This document shows, piece by piece, positions 40,632 through 49,789 of a stretch of 64,000 bases of DNA. The notes below the pieces were generated by a model, which was given only the letters and a program-made list of their open reading frames with translations, was not told the DNA's origin and ran no database searches. The position numbers and the translations under genes are program-made. Within the stretch, counting starts at the first letter, position 1. Every line of letters begins with the position of its first letter. The stretch is from Gammaproteobacteria bacterium (lineage in GTDB: Bacteria > Pseudomonadota > Gammaproteobacteria > HK1), in assembly GCA_021773795.1 (NCBI GenBank), contig JAJFJT010000014.1, positions 1 through 64,000 on the forward strand, read 5' to 3'.

Positions 40632-42320
40632 ATGAATAGCTTATCCACAGCCAACCCCGATCTCGCCATTGCCCGTGCCGCCCAACCACGTCCAATCGCG
40701 GAAATCGGTGCGAAATTGGGTATTCCCACCGAGGCCCTCATTCCCTACGGCCATCATAAAGCCAAGCTGGACCGGCCTTTTACTCAAAGCCTGGAGGAAT
40801 CTGGCGACGGTAAACTGATACTGGTAACGGCCATTACACCGACGCGGGCGGGCGAAGGTAAAACCACCACCACCGTCGGCCTTGGTGACGCCCTGAATCA
40901 ATTGGGACAACAAACCACAATTTGTCTGCGGGAGCCCAGTCTTGGCCCCTGCTTTGGCATGAAGGGTGGTGCCGCCGGGGGTGGTTACGCACAGGTCTTG
41001 CCCATGGAGGATATCAACCTTCATTTTACCGGTGACACCCACGCCATCAGCACCGCTCACAACCTGTTGGCCACCCTCATAGATAACCATATCCACTGGG
41101 GCAATGCACTCAACATGGACCCCCGCCGAGTCACCTGGCGCCGCGCCATCGACCTCAACGATCGCGCGCTACGGGATATCGTAGTCGCCCTGGGTGGGGT
41201 CAACAACGGACTGCCGCACGAAACCGGCTTCGTCCTCACCGCCGCCTCGGAAACCATGGCGATCTTCTGTCTCGCACGCGATCTCCCGGACCTGGAGCGC
41301 CGCCTTGGCAATATCATCGTCGGCACCAGCTATGAAGGAAGGCCCGTGCGTGCCAGTGATCTCAATGCTCAGGGAGCCATGACTGCATTGCTACGCGATG
41401 CCCTGATGCCGAACCTGGTCCAGACCCTCGAGTACAACCCCGCCTTCATCCACGGTGGCCCCTTTGCCAACATTGCTCACGGCTGCAATTCTGTGATCGC
41501 TACCCGCACCGCCCTGAAACTGGCGGACTATGTAGTAACTGAAGCCGGATTTGGCGCCGATCTCGGAGCGGAAAAATTCTTTGATATCAAATGCCGTAAG
41601 GCTGGCTTACATCCCGACGTAGCGGTGCTGGTAGCCACCATACGCGCCCTTAAAGTGCACGGTGGCCAGCCACTGGAGGAGCAAACGGGAGAAGACGTGG
41701 CGGCGTTAGAGCGTGGCCTTGGTAATCTCGGCCGCCACATCCGCAATCTTGGCCATTTTGGCGTCCCCGTAGTGGTTGCCATCAACCGCTTCAGTACAGA
41801 CAGTGATGCCGAGTGTGCTGCCATCCGTCGCTACTGCACGCGCTTTGGCATCAAGGCGGCGGAATGCACCCACTGGGCAGACGGCGGCAAGGGAGCCCTG
41901 GAGCTTGCCGAGGCCGTAGTCAGCCTGAGCGAACAAAACTCGGCCCAGTTCCGGCCACTTTATGAAGATGAGTTGGGGCTATGGGAGAAGACCCAGCTCA
42001 TTGCCCGCAGCCTCTACGGGGCTGACGATGTAGTAGCCGACGAAAAAGTATTTGCAAAATTTGCCCGCTTCGAGGCCGAGGGTTTCCGCCAGTTCCCGAT
42101 ATGTATGGCCAAAACCCAGTTTAGCTTTTCCACCGATCCAAAAAAGATCGGAGAGGCCTACAGCCACGTAATTCCAGTGCGAGATATTCAATTATCTGCC
42201 GGCGCGGAATTTCTCGTGGTACTTTGCGGGGATATTCTCAACATGCCCGGCCTGCCGCGAAAACCCTCGGCGGAAATGATCGGGGTAAATAGCCAAGGCG
42301 AGATCGAGGGGCTTTTTTAA
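40632..42320 (+). CDS. fhs: Formate-tetrahydrofolate ligase
   Basis: The 562-residue enzyme makes 10-formyl-THF from formate, THF and ATP. The ATP loop [20 protein letters not shown] is near 72-91, [20 protein letters not shown] follows, and the family continues through [11 protein letters not shown] and [19 protein letters not shown] to [20 protein letters not shown]. It is full length and monocistronic. Many gammaproteobacteria lack it and rely on FolD alone, so it points to formate or C1 use. A MITE-like copy begins 5 bp after its stop. Confidence 0.96.
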   Translation: MNSLSTANPDLAIARAAQPRPIAEIGAKLGIPTEALIPYGHHKAKLDRPFTQSLEESGDGKLILVTAITPTRAGEGKTTTTVGLGDALNQLGQQTTICLREPSLGPCFGMKGGAAGGGYAQVLPMEDINLHFTGDTHAISTAHNLLATLIDNHIHWGNALNMDPRRVTWRRAIDLNDRALRDIVVALGGVNNGLPHETGFVLTAASETMAIFCLARDLPDLERRLGNIIVGTSYEGRPVRASDLNAQGAMTALLRDALMPNLVQTLEYNPAFIHGGPFANIAHGCNSVIATRTALKLADYVVTEAGFGADLGAEKFFDIKCRKAGLHPDVAVLVATIRALKVHGGQPLEEQTGEDVAALERGLGNLGRHIRNLGHFGVPVVVAINRFSTDSDAECAAIRRYCTRFGIKAAECTHWADGGKGALELAEAVVSLSEQNSAQFRPLYEDELGLWEKTQLIARSLYGADDVVADEKVFAKFARFEAEGFRQFPICMAKTQFSFSTDPKKIGEAYSHVIPVRDIQLSAGAEFLVVLCGDILNMPGLPRKPSAEMIGVNSQGEIEGLF

Positions 42321-42324
42321 GGAA

Positions 42325-42465
42325 GGGTACCTCTAAAAATTCAAGTTTCCAGGCAAGACAAGGCATGAGTGAAAAAGTTGAGCGCAGCCTATGTTTGATA
42401 GGTGAGCGAAACTTTTTTGCGAGAAACGCCGTATTGCGACGAATATTGTATTTTTAGAGGTGCCC
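42325..42465 (+). repeat. MITE-like element, copy D
   Basis: This ~141-bp copy runs from GGGTACCTCTAAAAATTCAA to GTATTTTTAGAGGTGCCC, the best-preserved terminal inverted repeats in the window (one mismatch in about 15). The core holds AAAAAGTTGAGCGC, CCTATGTTTGATAGG and ACTTTTTTGCGAGAAACG. It is oriented like copy A and separates fhs from the Trm112-like gene. Confidence 0.88.
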
Positions 42466-42499
42466 GGAAGCTGATAGCTATCTGGAGACTTAGATACTT

Positions 42500-42766
42500 A
42501 TGTCCATAGACAAAAAATTACTGGAAATACTCTGTTGCCCGGTCACCAAGATCGCGGTGAAGTCACTGCCCAAAGCAAAACTTCAGGCCCTGAACGCTAG
42601 CATCGCTCAGGGCGCCATAAGATACGCCGACGGCAGCTCGGTAGACGAAGCCCTGGATGAAGGGCTGATTACAGAAAATGAAACCACCATTTACCGGGTA
42701 GATGACGATATCCCCATCATGCTGGAAGACCGAGGCATTCCTACTTCACAACTACAGGACAGCTAA
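42500..42766 (+). CDS. Trm112-family / YcaR-like protein
   Basis: The 88-residue protein opens with KKLLEILCCPVTKIAV, the family start with the CCP zinc-site remnant, and ends YRVDDDIPIMLEDRGIPTSQ, also typical (DIPIML). Family members include E. coli YcaR and the eukaryotic methyltransferase activator Trm112. Only the N-terminal Cys pair is present, so zinc binding is uncertain. It lies 1 bp before the peroxiredoxin gene. Confidence 0.85.
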   Translation: MSIDKKLLEILCCPVTKIAVKSLPKAKLQALNASIAQGAIRYADGSSVDEALDEGLITENETTIYRVDDDIPIMLEDRGIPTSQLQDS

Positions 42767-42767
42767 T

Positions 42768-43250
42768 ATGAGCATCCAGGCCGGCGACAAAATTCCTGCG
42801 GAAACCCTATACAAAATGGGCGCCGAAGGTCCAGAGGCGGTATCCACTGCGGAGCTGTTCGCGGGTAAACGGGTAGTGCTTTTCGCTCTGCCCGGCGCCT
42901 TCACCCCCACCTGTTCAAAGAGTCATCTGCCAGGTTTCGTGGTACACGCTGATAACCTGCGGGCCAAAGGCGTAGATCTCATCGTTTGCCTCTCGGTCAA
43001 CGATGCCTTCGTAATGAACGCCTGGGGCGAAAGCCAGAACGTGGAAGACCGCGTGCTGATGCTCGCCGACGGCAGCGCCGCCTTCACCCGCGCCCTAGGC
43101 CTGGATCAGGATCTCAGCGCCCGTGGCATGGGGGTACGTTCCCAACGCTATGCCATGGTGGTAGATGACGGCATTGTGAGCAGCCTGCATGTGGAGCGAG
43201 CGGGCGCCTTTGAGGTCAGCAAGGCCGAGGCCATACTCGCAACTCTATAA
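42768..43250 (+). CDS. Prx5-type peroxiredoxin
   Basis: The 160-residue thiol peroxidase shows the active site PGAFTPTCSKSHLPGFV, with the peroxidatic Cys in TPTCS, and the family segments VNDAFVMNAWG and SQRYAMVVDDG. A separate resolving Cys is present at IVCLSVND; whether it serves this role is not clear. It reduces H2O2 and organic peroxides in the cytoplasm. The ATG at 42768 is the family start; the longer frame lies inside the upstream gene. Confidence 0.93.
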   Translation: MSIQAGDKIPAETLYKMGAEGPEAVSTAELFAGKRVVLFALPGAFTPTCSKSHLPGFVVHADNLRAKGVDLIVCLSVNDAFVMNAWGESQNVEDRVLMLADGSAAFTRALGLDQDLSARGMGVRSQRYAMVVDDGIVSSLHVERAGAFEVSKAEAILATL

Positions 43251-43274
43251 AAAGAGAGTCAGGGGGGTACGACT

Positions 43275-43949
43275 ATGAAGCATCCATTAGGGCGTCGTGA
43301 TTTTATCGGGGGTCTGATCGCAGGCGGTTTGAGCCTCGGCCTGATGGAAAAACTGCTGGCCATGTCAAAACTGCCACCCGGACAATCCATCTACAGCCTG
43401 CGCGGAAAAGTTTACGTCGATGGCGTGATGGCCAATATCCACACCCCGGTCACGGCAAGGTCCACGATACGAACTGGCCCCTCCTCAGAGATCGTCTTTG
43501 CGGTGGGTGGTGATGCCTTCACCGTGCGCGAAAACAGTCAGCTTAAGCTCAAGGGAAAAACCAGCAAAACGGTAGAATTACTGCGCGTGCTGACAGGCGC
43601 CGTACTCGCCGTCTATGCCCGTGGCCCGAAAAAGCAAATCCGCACCAGCACCGCCACCATCGGTATCCGCGGCACCGCCACCTACATTGAAAGCGAAGCA
43701 AACCGCAGCTACGTCTGTACCTGTTACGGCGAGGCAATATTGACGAGCTTGGCCGACAGCAGCATTAGCGAAACCGTCCGCACCCGCCACCACGAATCCC
43801 CGCGCTATATCGAGAATATCCCCGGCGGTGGCACCCGCATCGTTAAGGCACCGGTGATCAATCACACCGACGCAGAGCTAAGCTTGCTGGAATCTTTGGT
43901 GGGGCGGATACCGCCGTTTGAAGAAGATGATAGTTATGGGGCGTACTGA
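43275..43949 (+). CDS. FecR-domain protein with Tat-type signal
   Basis: The 224-residue product begins KHPLGRRDFIGGLIAGGLSL, a twin-arginine signal. The FecR-like beta domain follows, with IYSLRGKVYVDG, RTGPSSEIVFAVGGDAFTV, LLRVLTGAVLAVYARGPKK and TSTATIGIRGTATYIES. Such stand-alone FecR-domain proteins are exported and are not coupled to a sigma factor here. The C-terminal tail is acidic. The function is unknown. Confidence 0.82.
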   Translation: MKHPLGRRDFIGGLIAGGLSLGLMEKLLAMSKLPPGQSIYSLRGKVYVDGVMANIHTPVTARSTIRTGPSSEIVFAVGGDAFTVRENSQLKLKGKTSKTVELLRVLTGAVLAVYARGPKKQIRTSTATIGIRGTATYIESEANRSYVCTCYGEAILTSLADSSISETVRTRHHESPRYIENIPGGGTRIVKAPVINHTDAELSLLESLVGRIPPFEEDDSYGAY

Positions 43950-43992
43950 GGGGGGGGAAATGACACCCTCACCATTCCCAGTCCTGGCCAAT

Positions 43993-44301
43993 TCACCCCG
44001 GGAATGTTTTCTTCCTTTTAATCCAGTAATCCGGTTTTCGGTGCTGGTGCGCAACAGCAATAATAAAGATGTGATCTTCTTCAATAGAATAAAACAGCTT
44101 GTATGGAAACTTGTGCAGAAGACATTTCCGGATGTCGCCACGCTCTACAGACCACGCCTCTGGATATTCTGAAATCCTTTTTGCGGCCTTTCCAACCTCT
44201 TCCCAAAACCGCACGCCACGGCCCTTGAATTCAATCTCATAGTAGTGAGTGGCATCATCAAATTCTTGCCTTGCCAGCTTTGAGAATATAATTCTCGTTA
44301 T
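43993..44301 (-). pseudogene. RelE/ParE-family toxin, start codon apparently lost
   Basis: In one frame the minus strand reads ITRIIFSKLARQEFDDATHY, then FWEEVGKAAKRISEYPEAW and KCLLHKFPYKLFYSIEEDHI to a stop: a complete ParE/RelE toxin of about 102 codons. The position of the expected ATG is ATA (44301-44299), overlapping the antitoxin stop TAA; an ATG there would have created the usual ATGA overlap. A GTG at 44214 would give a 73-residue product lacking the first helices. Rare ATA or ATT initiation cannot be excluded. Confidence 0.65.
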
Positions 44302-44504
44302 TCTTCCTTGAAGATTTCCTCCATAGGTATTCCTTCAAGCTTACCGGCGCGATAGGCCCTGAGCCGTTTTTCCGCCTCATCTGCCCATATTGCATCCAGC
44401 GAGCTATCAGGTTCATCCAAGCTTTTTATAAGCCCTTCGACCACCATAAACCTTTCATCAGGCTTAAGTTTTAGTGCTTGCTCAAGCACATCTTTGCTAC
44501 CCAT
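44298..44504 (-). CDS. Addiction-module antitoxin (PF09720-like)
   Basis: The 68-residue protein reads MGSKDVLEQALKLKPDERF and later SLDEPDSSLDAIWADEAEKR, RLRAYRAGKLEGIPMEEIF, the typical short antitoxin encoded just before a ParE/RelE toxin. The ATG at 44504 has a GAGGTGA ribosome site. Its stop overlaps the toxin's expected start. It would bind and neutralise the toxin and probably represses its own promoter. Confidence 0.8.
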   Translation of the reverse strand: MGSKDVLEQALKLKPDERFMVVEGLIKSLDEPDSSLDAIWADEAEKRLRAYRAGKLEGIPMEEIFKEE

Positions 44505-44621
44505 CAAACTCACCTCACACTTGTTCAAACATAATGCCTTATTCTGCAGTTTCCAGGCGATGTTAGGATACAAGACTTGGCTCAAATGCTCTTTTTCTTA
44601 CGCTATTTTTCTGGGGAATTA

Positions 44622-45106
44622 CTATGTTTCTTCCCCAAATAACTGCCATTCGAGTCTGACCTTATTGATTTTTCCAAACATGTGTTGGAGATTTCGTGTG
44701 GAGAGATGCCAAAAAAAGTAACAGTTTCCAAGTTTTTCTTGTTCTGTAACGTCCAGACCTGCACTCCCCCCAATACTACCCAGAGCATCGTTCTTTTTAT
44801 ATCGATACGCCAGCATTCTGTAGCTGGTATTTTCGGTTGCTATAACACTTTAACGAGATCGGTGATTTTTCCTACCATTTCCACCTTGCCTTCAAGACGC
44901 TCGAAGTACACTGCACCTTCGGCAGACAGGTCTTCTGTTAACCTTGAAAAGTGAAATGTACGTGCACCAATATCGCCAGCGCGTGAGTACGTATTAGGAA
45001 TATTCCACTGACATCCAGCAAACGTGAAACTCGTAGCATCGTCCCCGTTCACGTCGCACGATGCTAGAATCAAAACGCCAATTATAATGAGGACAACGTT
45101 AGTCAT
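44622..45106 (-). pseudogene. Small lipoprotein gene with frameshift
   Basis: Frame one (45106-44840) starts MTNVVLIIIGVLILASCDVN with a lipobox (LASC), continues GCQWNIPNTYSRAGDIGART and ends DLVKVL-stop. A second frame directly behind continues VIATENTSYRMLAYRYKK to FGEET (stop at 44622). Removing two bases (GTGTTATAG to GTTATAG) joins them as DLVKVIATENTSY, giving about 155 residues. The gene is AT-rich and of no recognised family. It is likely a broken lipoprotein gene; a sequencing error is the alternative. Confidence 0.55.
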
Positions 45107-45153
45107 TAGAGCAGGAGCATTAGGGTCTTGTCCTGAGCCTTTTCAGCATCTCG

Positions 45154-46044
45154 CTAGGCAGGAAATACCTGACTGCCATTAAACACCGGGCCATCCACAC
45201 AGACCCGCTTCATTTCCGGCCCATCAGGACCAGCGAGTTCCACCACACAGCCAGCGCAGCCCCCCACGCCGCAGGCCATGTATTCTTCCAGCGCCAGTTG
45301 GGAGGGCACGCCAAAACGACGGGCGAGAGCGGCGGCGGCTTTCAGCATAGGGCCAGGACCACAAGCATAGATTTCCACTTTGGCTAACTCGGTTTCATTC
45401 AATGCAGCCAACCAGTGCTCGGCAAGCGCCGTCACGTGGCCCTGAAAGCAGCCAGGGAAGTCTTGATTGCTGGCCAAGCGACTGGGTACGCCGCGATCTT
45501 CCAACAGCGGCATGGCGGCAATAACGTCTGGCAGCATGTCGGGCAATAACAATCGCGAAGGCTTTGGAGTAAAGGGAAAAGCGACCTCGGAGCCGAGCAG
45601 AACGATGGCCTGGTGCTCGGGCCAATCAGCGCTAATCTCGCCCGCGAGAAACACCATCGGCGGCAATCCCACGCCACCACCGATCAGCAACGGACGGCTA
45701 CGCTCGGCGCTGGGGCTAAAGGAATTACCGATAGGACCAAGCAGGCTGAGGAGAGTGCCGGGTTGCTGCTGAGCAAGCAAGCGGGTTCCTGCACCCATGT
45801 CCTTGTAGAGAATTTCGATCCAGCCAGCGGCAGGATCAGCCCTGAGTAAGGAGAAGGGACGCCGCAGCGGCAGCTCTGGGCCACAGCAAAGATGCACAAA
45901 TTGTCCAGAACGAGCCTTTTGCGCGATTCCCGGGGCCTGCAGACGCAGCAGGTGTTGCCCGCCCGGCAGGGTCTCGTGCTGGAGCACCGTGGCCTCCTCC
46001 AGCAGGATGCTTCCACGCCGATCGTGTTCGGCTAAGGCGTCCAT
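45154..46044 (-). CDS. pyrK: Dihydroorotate dehydrogenase electron-transfer subunit (PyrK-like)
   Basis: The 296-residue flavoprotein has an FAD-binding front (PLRRPFSLLRADPAAGWIEI), an NAD-binding part (LLIGGGVGLPPMVFLA, then ACGPGPML) and the [2Fe-2S] cluster motif CGVGGCAGCVVEL with a later Cys in KRVCVDGPVF. It passes electrons from dihydroorotate oxidation to NAD+. Its catalytic partner PyrD is not in the window. It overlaps pyrC' by 13 bp and ends the pyr run. Confidence 0.85.
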   Translation of the reverse strand: MDALAEHDRRGSILLEEATVLQHETLPGGQHLLRLQAPGIAQKARSGQFVHLCCGPELPLRRPFSLLRADPAAGWIEILYKDMGAGTRLLAQQQPGTLLSLLGPIGNSFSPSAERSRPLLIGGGVGLPPMVFLAGEISADWPEHQAIVLLGSEVAFPFTPKPSRLLLPDMLPDVIAAMPLLEDRGVPSRLASNQDFPGCFQGHVTALAEHWLAALNETELAKVEIYACGPGPMLKAAAALARRFGVPSQLALEEYMACGVGGCAGCVVELAGPDGPEMKRVCVDGPVFNGSQVFPA

Positions 46045-47312
46045 GTATGCACGACTTTACCGCCGAGCAGGGTGTGCATCACCCGACCGCGCAGGGTCTG
46101 CCCCAGAAACGGACTGTTGTGACCCTGACTAAGCATGGTGTCTTCCTCCAGCACCCAGCGAGCATTGAGGTCAAAGATGCAGACATCGGCCACCGCGCCA
46201 ACGCCCAGGGCACCACGTTCAACACCCATGATTTTTGCCGGATTGCTGGTCAGGGCGGCAAGCAGTTCAGCAAGCCCCATGCCGTCTTCGTGGTGCAGAT
46301 CAAGCGCCAGTGGCAGCAAAGTCTCCAGACCCGAAATACCGGGCTCGGTGAGGGCAAAGGGATCCTGCTTAGCATCATTTTCGTGAGGCTGATGGGCCGA
46401 GCAGATGGCCTGGATAACACCACTTCGGACCCCCGCACGCAGGCCCTTGCGATCACCAGCGCTACGCAATGGCGGGCGCACATGGCATTGGCTATCGAAG
46501 CCCACCACATCATCCTCGGTAAGATGCAGTTGGTAAGCACTCGCCCCGGCCGTGAGTGGCAAACCCCGTGCCCGCGCCTCGGCTACCATGGTCACCGCGC
46601 GGGTACTGGTGAGGTGGCAAAAATGCCCCTCCACCCCGGTCTGCTCCAATAGCAGCAAGTCCCGGGCCACGGTCACCGTCTCCGCGGTCTCCGGGATACC
46701 GCCTATCCCCAGGCGACCACTAACGGACCCCCCATGCATCTGACGGTCAACCGCGAGCCACGGGTCCTCGCAGTGCAAAAACACACCGAGGTCAAAAGTC
46801 CCGGCATACTCCATCGCCCGGCGCATCACCTCGGTGCTGGTGACCGGCTGCAGGCCGTTGCTAACCCCAACACAGCCAGCCCGTTTCAGGGCCGCCATTT
46901 CCGCCAGCCGCTCACCCTTCAAACCCACCGTCAATGCGCCCATCACCTCCACCCGTGCCATCCCGGCATCGGCGGCACGGCGATGAATCAACTCCACCAC
47001 CGCCTGGGTATCCACCACCGGCTCGGTATCCGGCGGCACGCATAAAGTGGTGATGCCGGCACTGGCCGCAGCCCGGCTCTCGCTGGCAATTGTGGCCTTG
47101 TGTTCCGCCCCGGGTTCCCGCAGGCGGGCATTGAGATCGACAAGACCCGGGCAGACGATCAACCCGCGGGCGTCGATCTCCTCATCCACTTGGGCGCCGG
47201 CCGGTGCACTACCCAGCGCCGCAATGCGGCCATCGACGATGGTCAGGTCAGTAACCTCATCCACGCCATTGGCGGGGTCTATCAGCCGGCCACCACGTAT
47301 TACTATCGCCAT
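46032..47312 (-). CDS. pyrC': Dihydroorotase-like protein, probably non-catalytic (PyrC')
   Basis: The 426-residue amidohydrolase-fold protein keeps the dihydroorotase frame (LIVCPGLVDLNARLREPGAE; DFDL-type C-terminus), but the zinc-binding DxHxH before REPG reads DLNARL, and the later DHAPH reads SAHQPH. Both changes remove metal ligands or the catalytic Asp. This matches the inactive PyrC' of pseudomonads, which is needed to assemble aspartate transcarbamoylase dodecamers with PyrB. An active PyrC must exist elsewhere. It overlaps pyrB by one base. Confidence 0.88.
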   Translation of the reverse strand: MAIVIRGGRLIDPANGVDEVTDLTIVDGRIAALGSAPAGAQVDEEIDARGLIVCPGLVDLNARLREPGAEHKATIASESRAAASAGITTLCVPPDTEPVVDTQAVVELIHRRAADAGMARVEVMGALTVGLKGERLAEMAALKRAGCVGVSNGLQPVTSTEVMRRAMEYAGTFDLGVFLHCEDPWLAVDRQMHGGSVSGRLGIGGIPETAETVTVARDLLLLEQTGVEGHFCHLTSTRAVTMVAEARARGLPLTAGASAYQLHLTEDDVVGFDSQCHVRPPLRSAGDRKGLRAGVRSGVIQAICSAHQPHENDAKQDPFALTEPGISGLETLLPLALDLHHEDGMGLAELLAALTSNPAKIMGVERGALGVGAVADVCIFDLNARWVLEEDTMLSQGHNSPFLGQTLRGRVMHTLLGGKVVHTWTP

Positions 47313-48292
47313 TAACCTGGCTCCTTCGCAGCATCCCGACGCCCAAGAATCATGGACATCACCGCCATACGTATGGCGATGCCGTGGCTTACCTGCTGCA
47401 GGATCACCGAACGGGGACCATCCGCAACTTCGGAGTCAATCTCCACGCCACGGTTCAACGGCCCGGGATGCATGACAATGGCATCGGCCTTGGCTACCGC
47501 TAATTTCTTTTCCGTGAGGCCGTAACAGGCATTGTATTCATGCAGGCTGGGAAGCAGCGGCCCCTGGATACGCTCCTGTTGCAGACGCAGCATCATCACC
47601 ACGTCTACATCGCGCAGACCTTCTTCCAGAGAGAGAAATACCTTCGCCCCCAGAGCCTCCGGCATCGGCGGCAATAGCGTACGCGGGGCCACGATGCGAA
47701 CCTCCTTTACCCCCAGGGCCCGCAGAGTCCTGATTTGTGACCGTGCCACCCGTGAATGGGCAATATCTCCCACGATGGCGACCCGTAACTTTGAAAAATC
47801 CGGCTTGTGCTGACGAATGGTGTAGACATCTATAAGCGCCTGACTGGGATGGGCGTGACGACCATCGCCTCCATTCATAACACTGATATGTGGCGCCACA
47901 TTGCGGGCAATAAAGTGGGCTGCACCGCTGCTGGCATGACGAATCACAAACATATCGCAGTGCATGGCTTCAAGGGTATGCAGAGTATCCAACAGGCTCT
48001 CGCCCTTGACCGCGGCAGAGCGCTTCAGGTTGATGTTCATGACGTCGGCGGAAAGCCTTTTTGCCGCCAACTCAAACGTAGTCAGGGTCCGGGTGCTAGG
48101 CTCAAAGAAAAGATTAACCACGGTCTTGCCGCGTAACAGGGGTACCTTTTTGATCGCCCGCTTGCCAACCGCTGCAAAAGAATCTGCCGTATCCAGAATA
48201 TCTGTGAGGGTTTCCCGGCTCAGCCCCTCGGTGGTAAGAAAATGACGCAGGTGCCCGGCCCCATCCAGCTGGCTAAACGGTAGTCCAGCCAT
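47312..48292 (-). CDS. pyrB: Aspartate carbamoyltransferase catalytic subunit
   Basis: The 326-residue enzyme forms N-carbamoylaspartate. The carbamoyl phosphate motif [30 protein letters not shown] and [18 protein letters not shown] are visible. As in pseudomonads it has a longer N-terminal part ([20 protein letters not shown] preceded by about 15 residues). The ATG at 48292 overlaps the pyrR stop (ATGA) and is preferred to 48316. It is expected to form a complex with the following PyrC'. Confidence 0.95.
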   Translation of the reverse strand: MAGLPFSQLDGAGHLRHFLTTEGLSRETLTDILDTADSFAAVGKRAIKKVPLLRGKTVVNLFFEPSTRTLTTFELAAKRLSADVMNINLKRSAAVKGESLLDTLHTLEAMHCDMFVIRHASSGAAHFIARNVAPHISVMNGGDGRHAHPSQALIDVYTIRQHKPDFSKLRVAIVGDIAHSRVARSQIRTLRALGVKEVRIVAPRTLLPPMPEALGAKVFLSLEEGLRDVDVVMMLRLQQERIQGPLLPSLHEYNACYGLTEKKLAVAKADAIVMHPGPLNRGVEIDSEVADGPRSVILQQVSHGIAIRMAVMSMILGRRDAAKEPG

Positions 48293-48798
48293 CAGCAGTC
48301 CCGAAACTCCAGGCAAAGGGCATCGGGCCCGGAGAGTTTTATTTGTTGCCCGGGAGTCAAACTCAGCTTGCGCCCCACCACATCTGCCCGAACGGGCAAT
48401 TCGCGACCACCCCGATCCACTAGTGCCACCAGCAGCACACTCGCCGGCCGACCGTAGTCAAAAATCTCGTTGAGGGCTGCGCGTATCGTGCGCCCGGTAT
48501 GCAAGACGTCATCTACCAGCACCACATGACGGCCATCGATGGCGAAGGGCAGGTCAGAGGGAGTTACCACGGGATGCAAGCCGGACTGACTGAAATCATC
48601 GCGATAGAAATTGATATTGAGCACACCCAGCGGCTCGGCTATAGCCAGCGCCTGGTGCAAATATTCGGCGACCCAGGCACCGCCGGTGTGGATGCCAATC
48701 ATCAACGGGTCCTTCCGGGCCAACTCGTGCAACCGCACCCTCAGTTCCGTTGCCAGGGATTTCAACAGTGCAGTCGTTTCTGTGGGATCGATATTCAT
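48292..48798 (-). CDS. pyrR: PyrR-family bifunctional regulator / uracil phosphoribosyltransferase
   Basis: The 168-residue protein has the PRPP-binding motif [20 protein letters not shown] (about 92-111) and the start [13 protein letters not shown]. In Gram-positives PyrR controls attenuation of pyr mRNA; in proteobacteria its role in the pyrRBC' cluster is less defined. It overlaps ruvX by 4 bp at the start and pyrB at the end. Confidence 0.93.
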   Translation of the reverse strand: MNIDPTETTALLKSLATELRVRLHELARKDPLMIGIHTGGAWVAEYLHQALAIAEPLGVLNINFYRDDFSQSGLHPVVTPSDLPFAIDGRHVVLVDDVLHTGRTIRAALNEIFDYGRPASVLLVALVDRGGRELPVRADVVGRKLSLTPGQQIKLSGPDALCLEFRDC

Positions 48799-49211
48799 GC
48801 CGTCTCGGCTTCCGCAAACCAGCTTTCAAGAATAATGGTGGCCGCCAGCGGATTGTCGTCCGCGCCACGCTTGCCTGCACTGGCCAGACGTGAACGTGCC
48901 TCAAGGGTAGAAAAGCGCTCATCCATCAGATGGACGGGTAATCCGAAACGACCGGCCAGCTGATTGCGAAAACGCCTTGCACGACGGCTGTTCTCCTGCT
49001 CGCCACCATCTTCCTTTAACGGTAGCCCCACCACCAGCGTTGCGGGTTGCCAGGTTTTGATCAACGCCGCAATGGTGTCCCAGTCGGGGCCTCCCGTGTC
49101 ATCGCCCGCCACGCTCTCTAGCGGACTTGCTGTAGCGGTGAGCGCCTGGCCCACAGCGATACCGATGCGATGCGCGCTGTAGTCAAAGCACAACACCACC
49201 GCGGTGCTCAT
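48795..49211 (-). CDS. ruvX: Holliday junction resolvase-like YqgF / RuvX
   Basis: The 138-residue RNase H-fold protein shows [27 protein letters not shown] and [13 protein letters not shown], the motifs carrying the catalytic acidic residues, and ends [14 protein letters not shown]. The family is implicated in pre-16S rRNA maturation. It overlaps yqgE and pyrR by 4 bp each, so translation is coupled. Confidence 0.94.
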   Translation of the reverse strand: MSTAVVLCFDYSAHRIGIAVGQALTATASPLESVAGDDTGGPDWDTIAALIKTWQPATLVVGLPLKEDGGEQENSRRARRFRNQLAGRFGLPVHLMDERFSTLEARSRLASAGKRGADDNPLAATIILESWFAEAETA

Positions 49212-49759
49212 GCGTGCCCCGCTTCGCTGGTAAGCAGATCCAGGTCTACCCCCAACAAACCAGCCGCCGCGTCCCAGCGCTCCTTAAAGGGCAGGTCAAA
49301 GATGATGGCACGATCCGCCGGACCACTCAGCCATGCGTTGGCCGCCAGTTCCTGCTCCAGCTGCCCGGCACCCCAGCCTGCATAACCCAACGCGACCGCC
49401 GAGCGCTCCGGCCCCTCGCCTGTAGCCAGAGCCTCAAGTATATCCCGCGAAGTCGCTACGGCGATGCCCTGCGCCACCTCCAACACCGCCTCCCAGTCCC
49501 CCGGGGGGCTGTGAAGCACAAAACCTCGCTCCCGTTGTACCGGACCGCCCTGAAGCACCTGCATCTGTTCTACCTGTTGATCGGAGATCTCGATATCCAG
49601 ATGCCCCAGCATCTCTCCCAGCCGCAACTCCAGCGGCCGATTAATGACGATCCCCATGGCGCCTGCCTCGCTGTGTGCGCAGACATAGGTCACGGTGCGC
49701 GAAAAGTTGGGATCCGCAAGCGTGGGCATGGCGATAAGGAAGTGGTTGAGTAGGTCCAT
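49208..49759 (-). CDS. yqgE: YqgE/AlgH family protein
   Basis: The 183-residue protein has the family start LLNHFLIAMPTLADPNFSRT, the YVCAHSEAGAMGIVINRPLE segment and VALGYAGWGAGQLEQELA. The molecular role is unsettled; in Pseudomonas AlgH affects alginate expression. yqgE-ruvX is a widely conserved pair. tonB lies 30 bp upstream. Confidence 0.94.
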   Translation of the reverse strand: MDLLNHFLIAMPTLADPNFSRTVTYVCAHSEAGAMGIVINRPLELRLGEMLGHLDIEISDQQVEQMQVLQGGPVQRERGFVLHSPPGDWEAVLEVAQGIAVATSRDILEALATGEGPERSAVALGYAGWGAGQLEQELAANAWLSGPADRAIIFDLPFKERWDAAAGLLGVDLDLLTSEAGHA

Positions 49760-49789
49760 GGATGCCTAGTTTACCCGGAACCGCCTTGA

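Noticed and set aside
44682-44954. 90-codon plus-strand frame at the degraded lipoprotein
   Set aside because: It is antisense to both halves of the lipoprotein gene and lacks a ribosome site; the minus-strand reading explains the region better.
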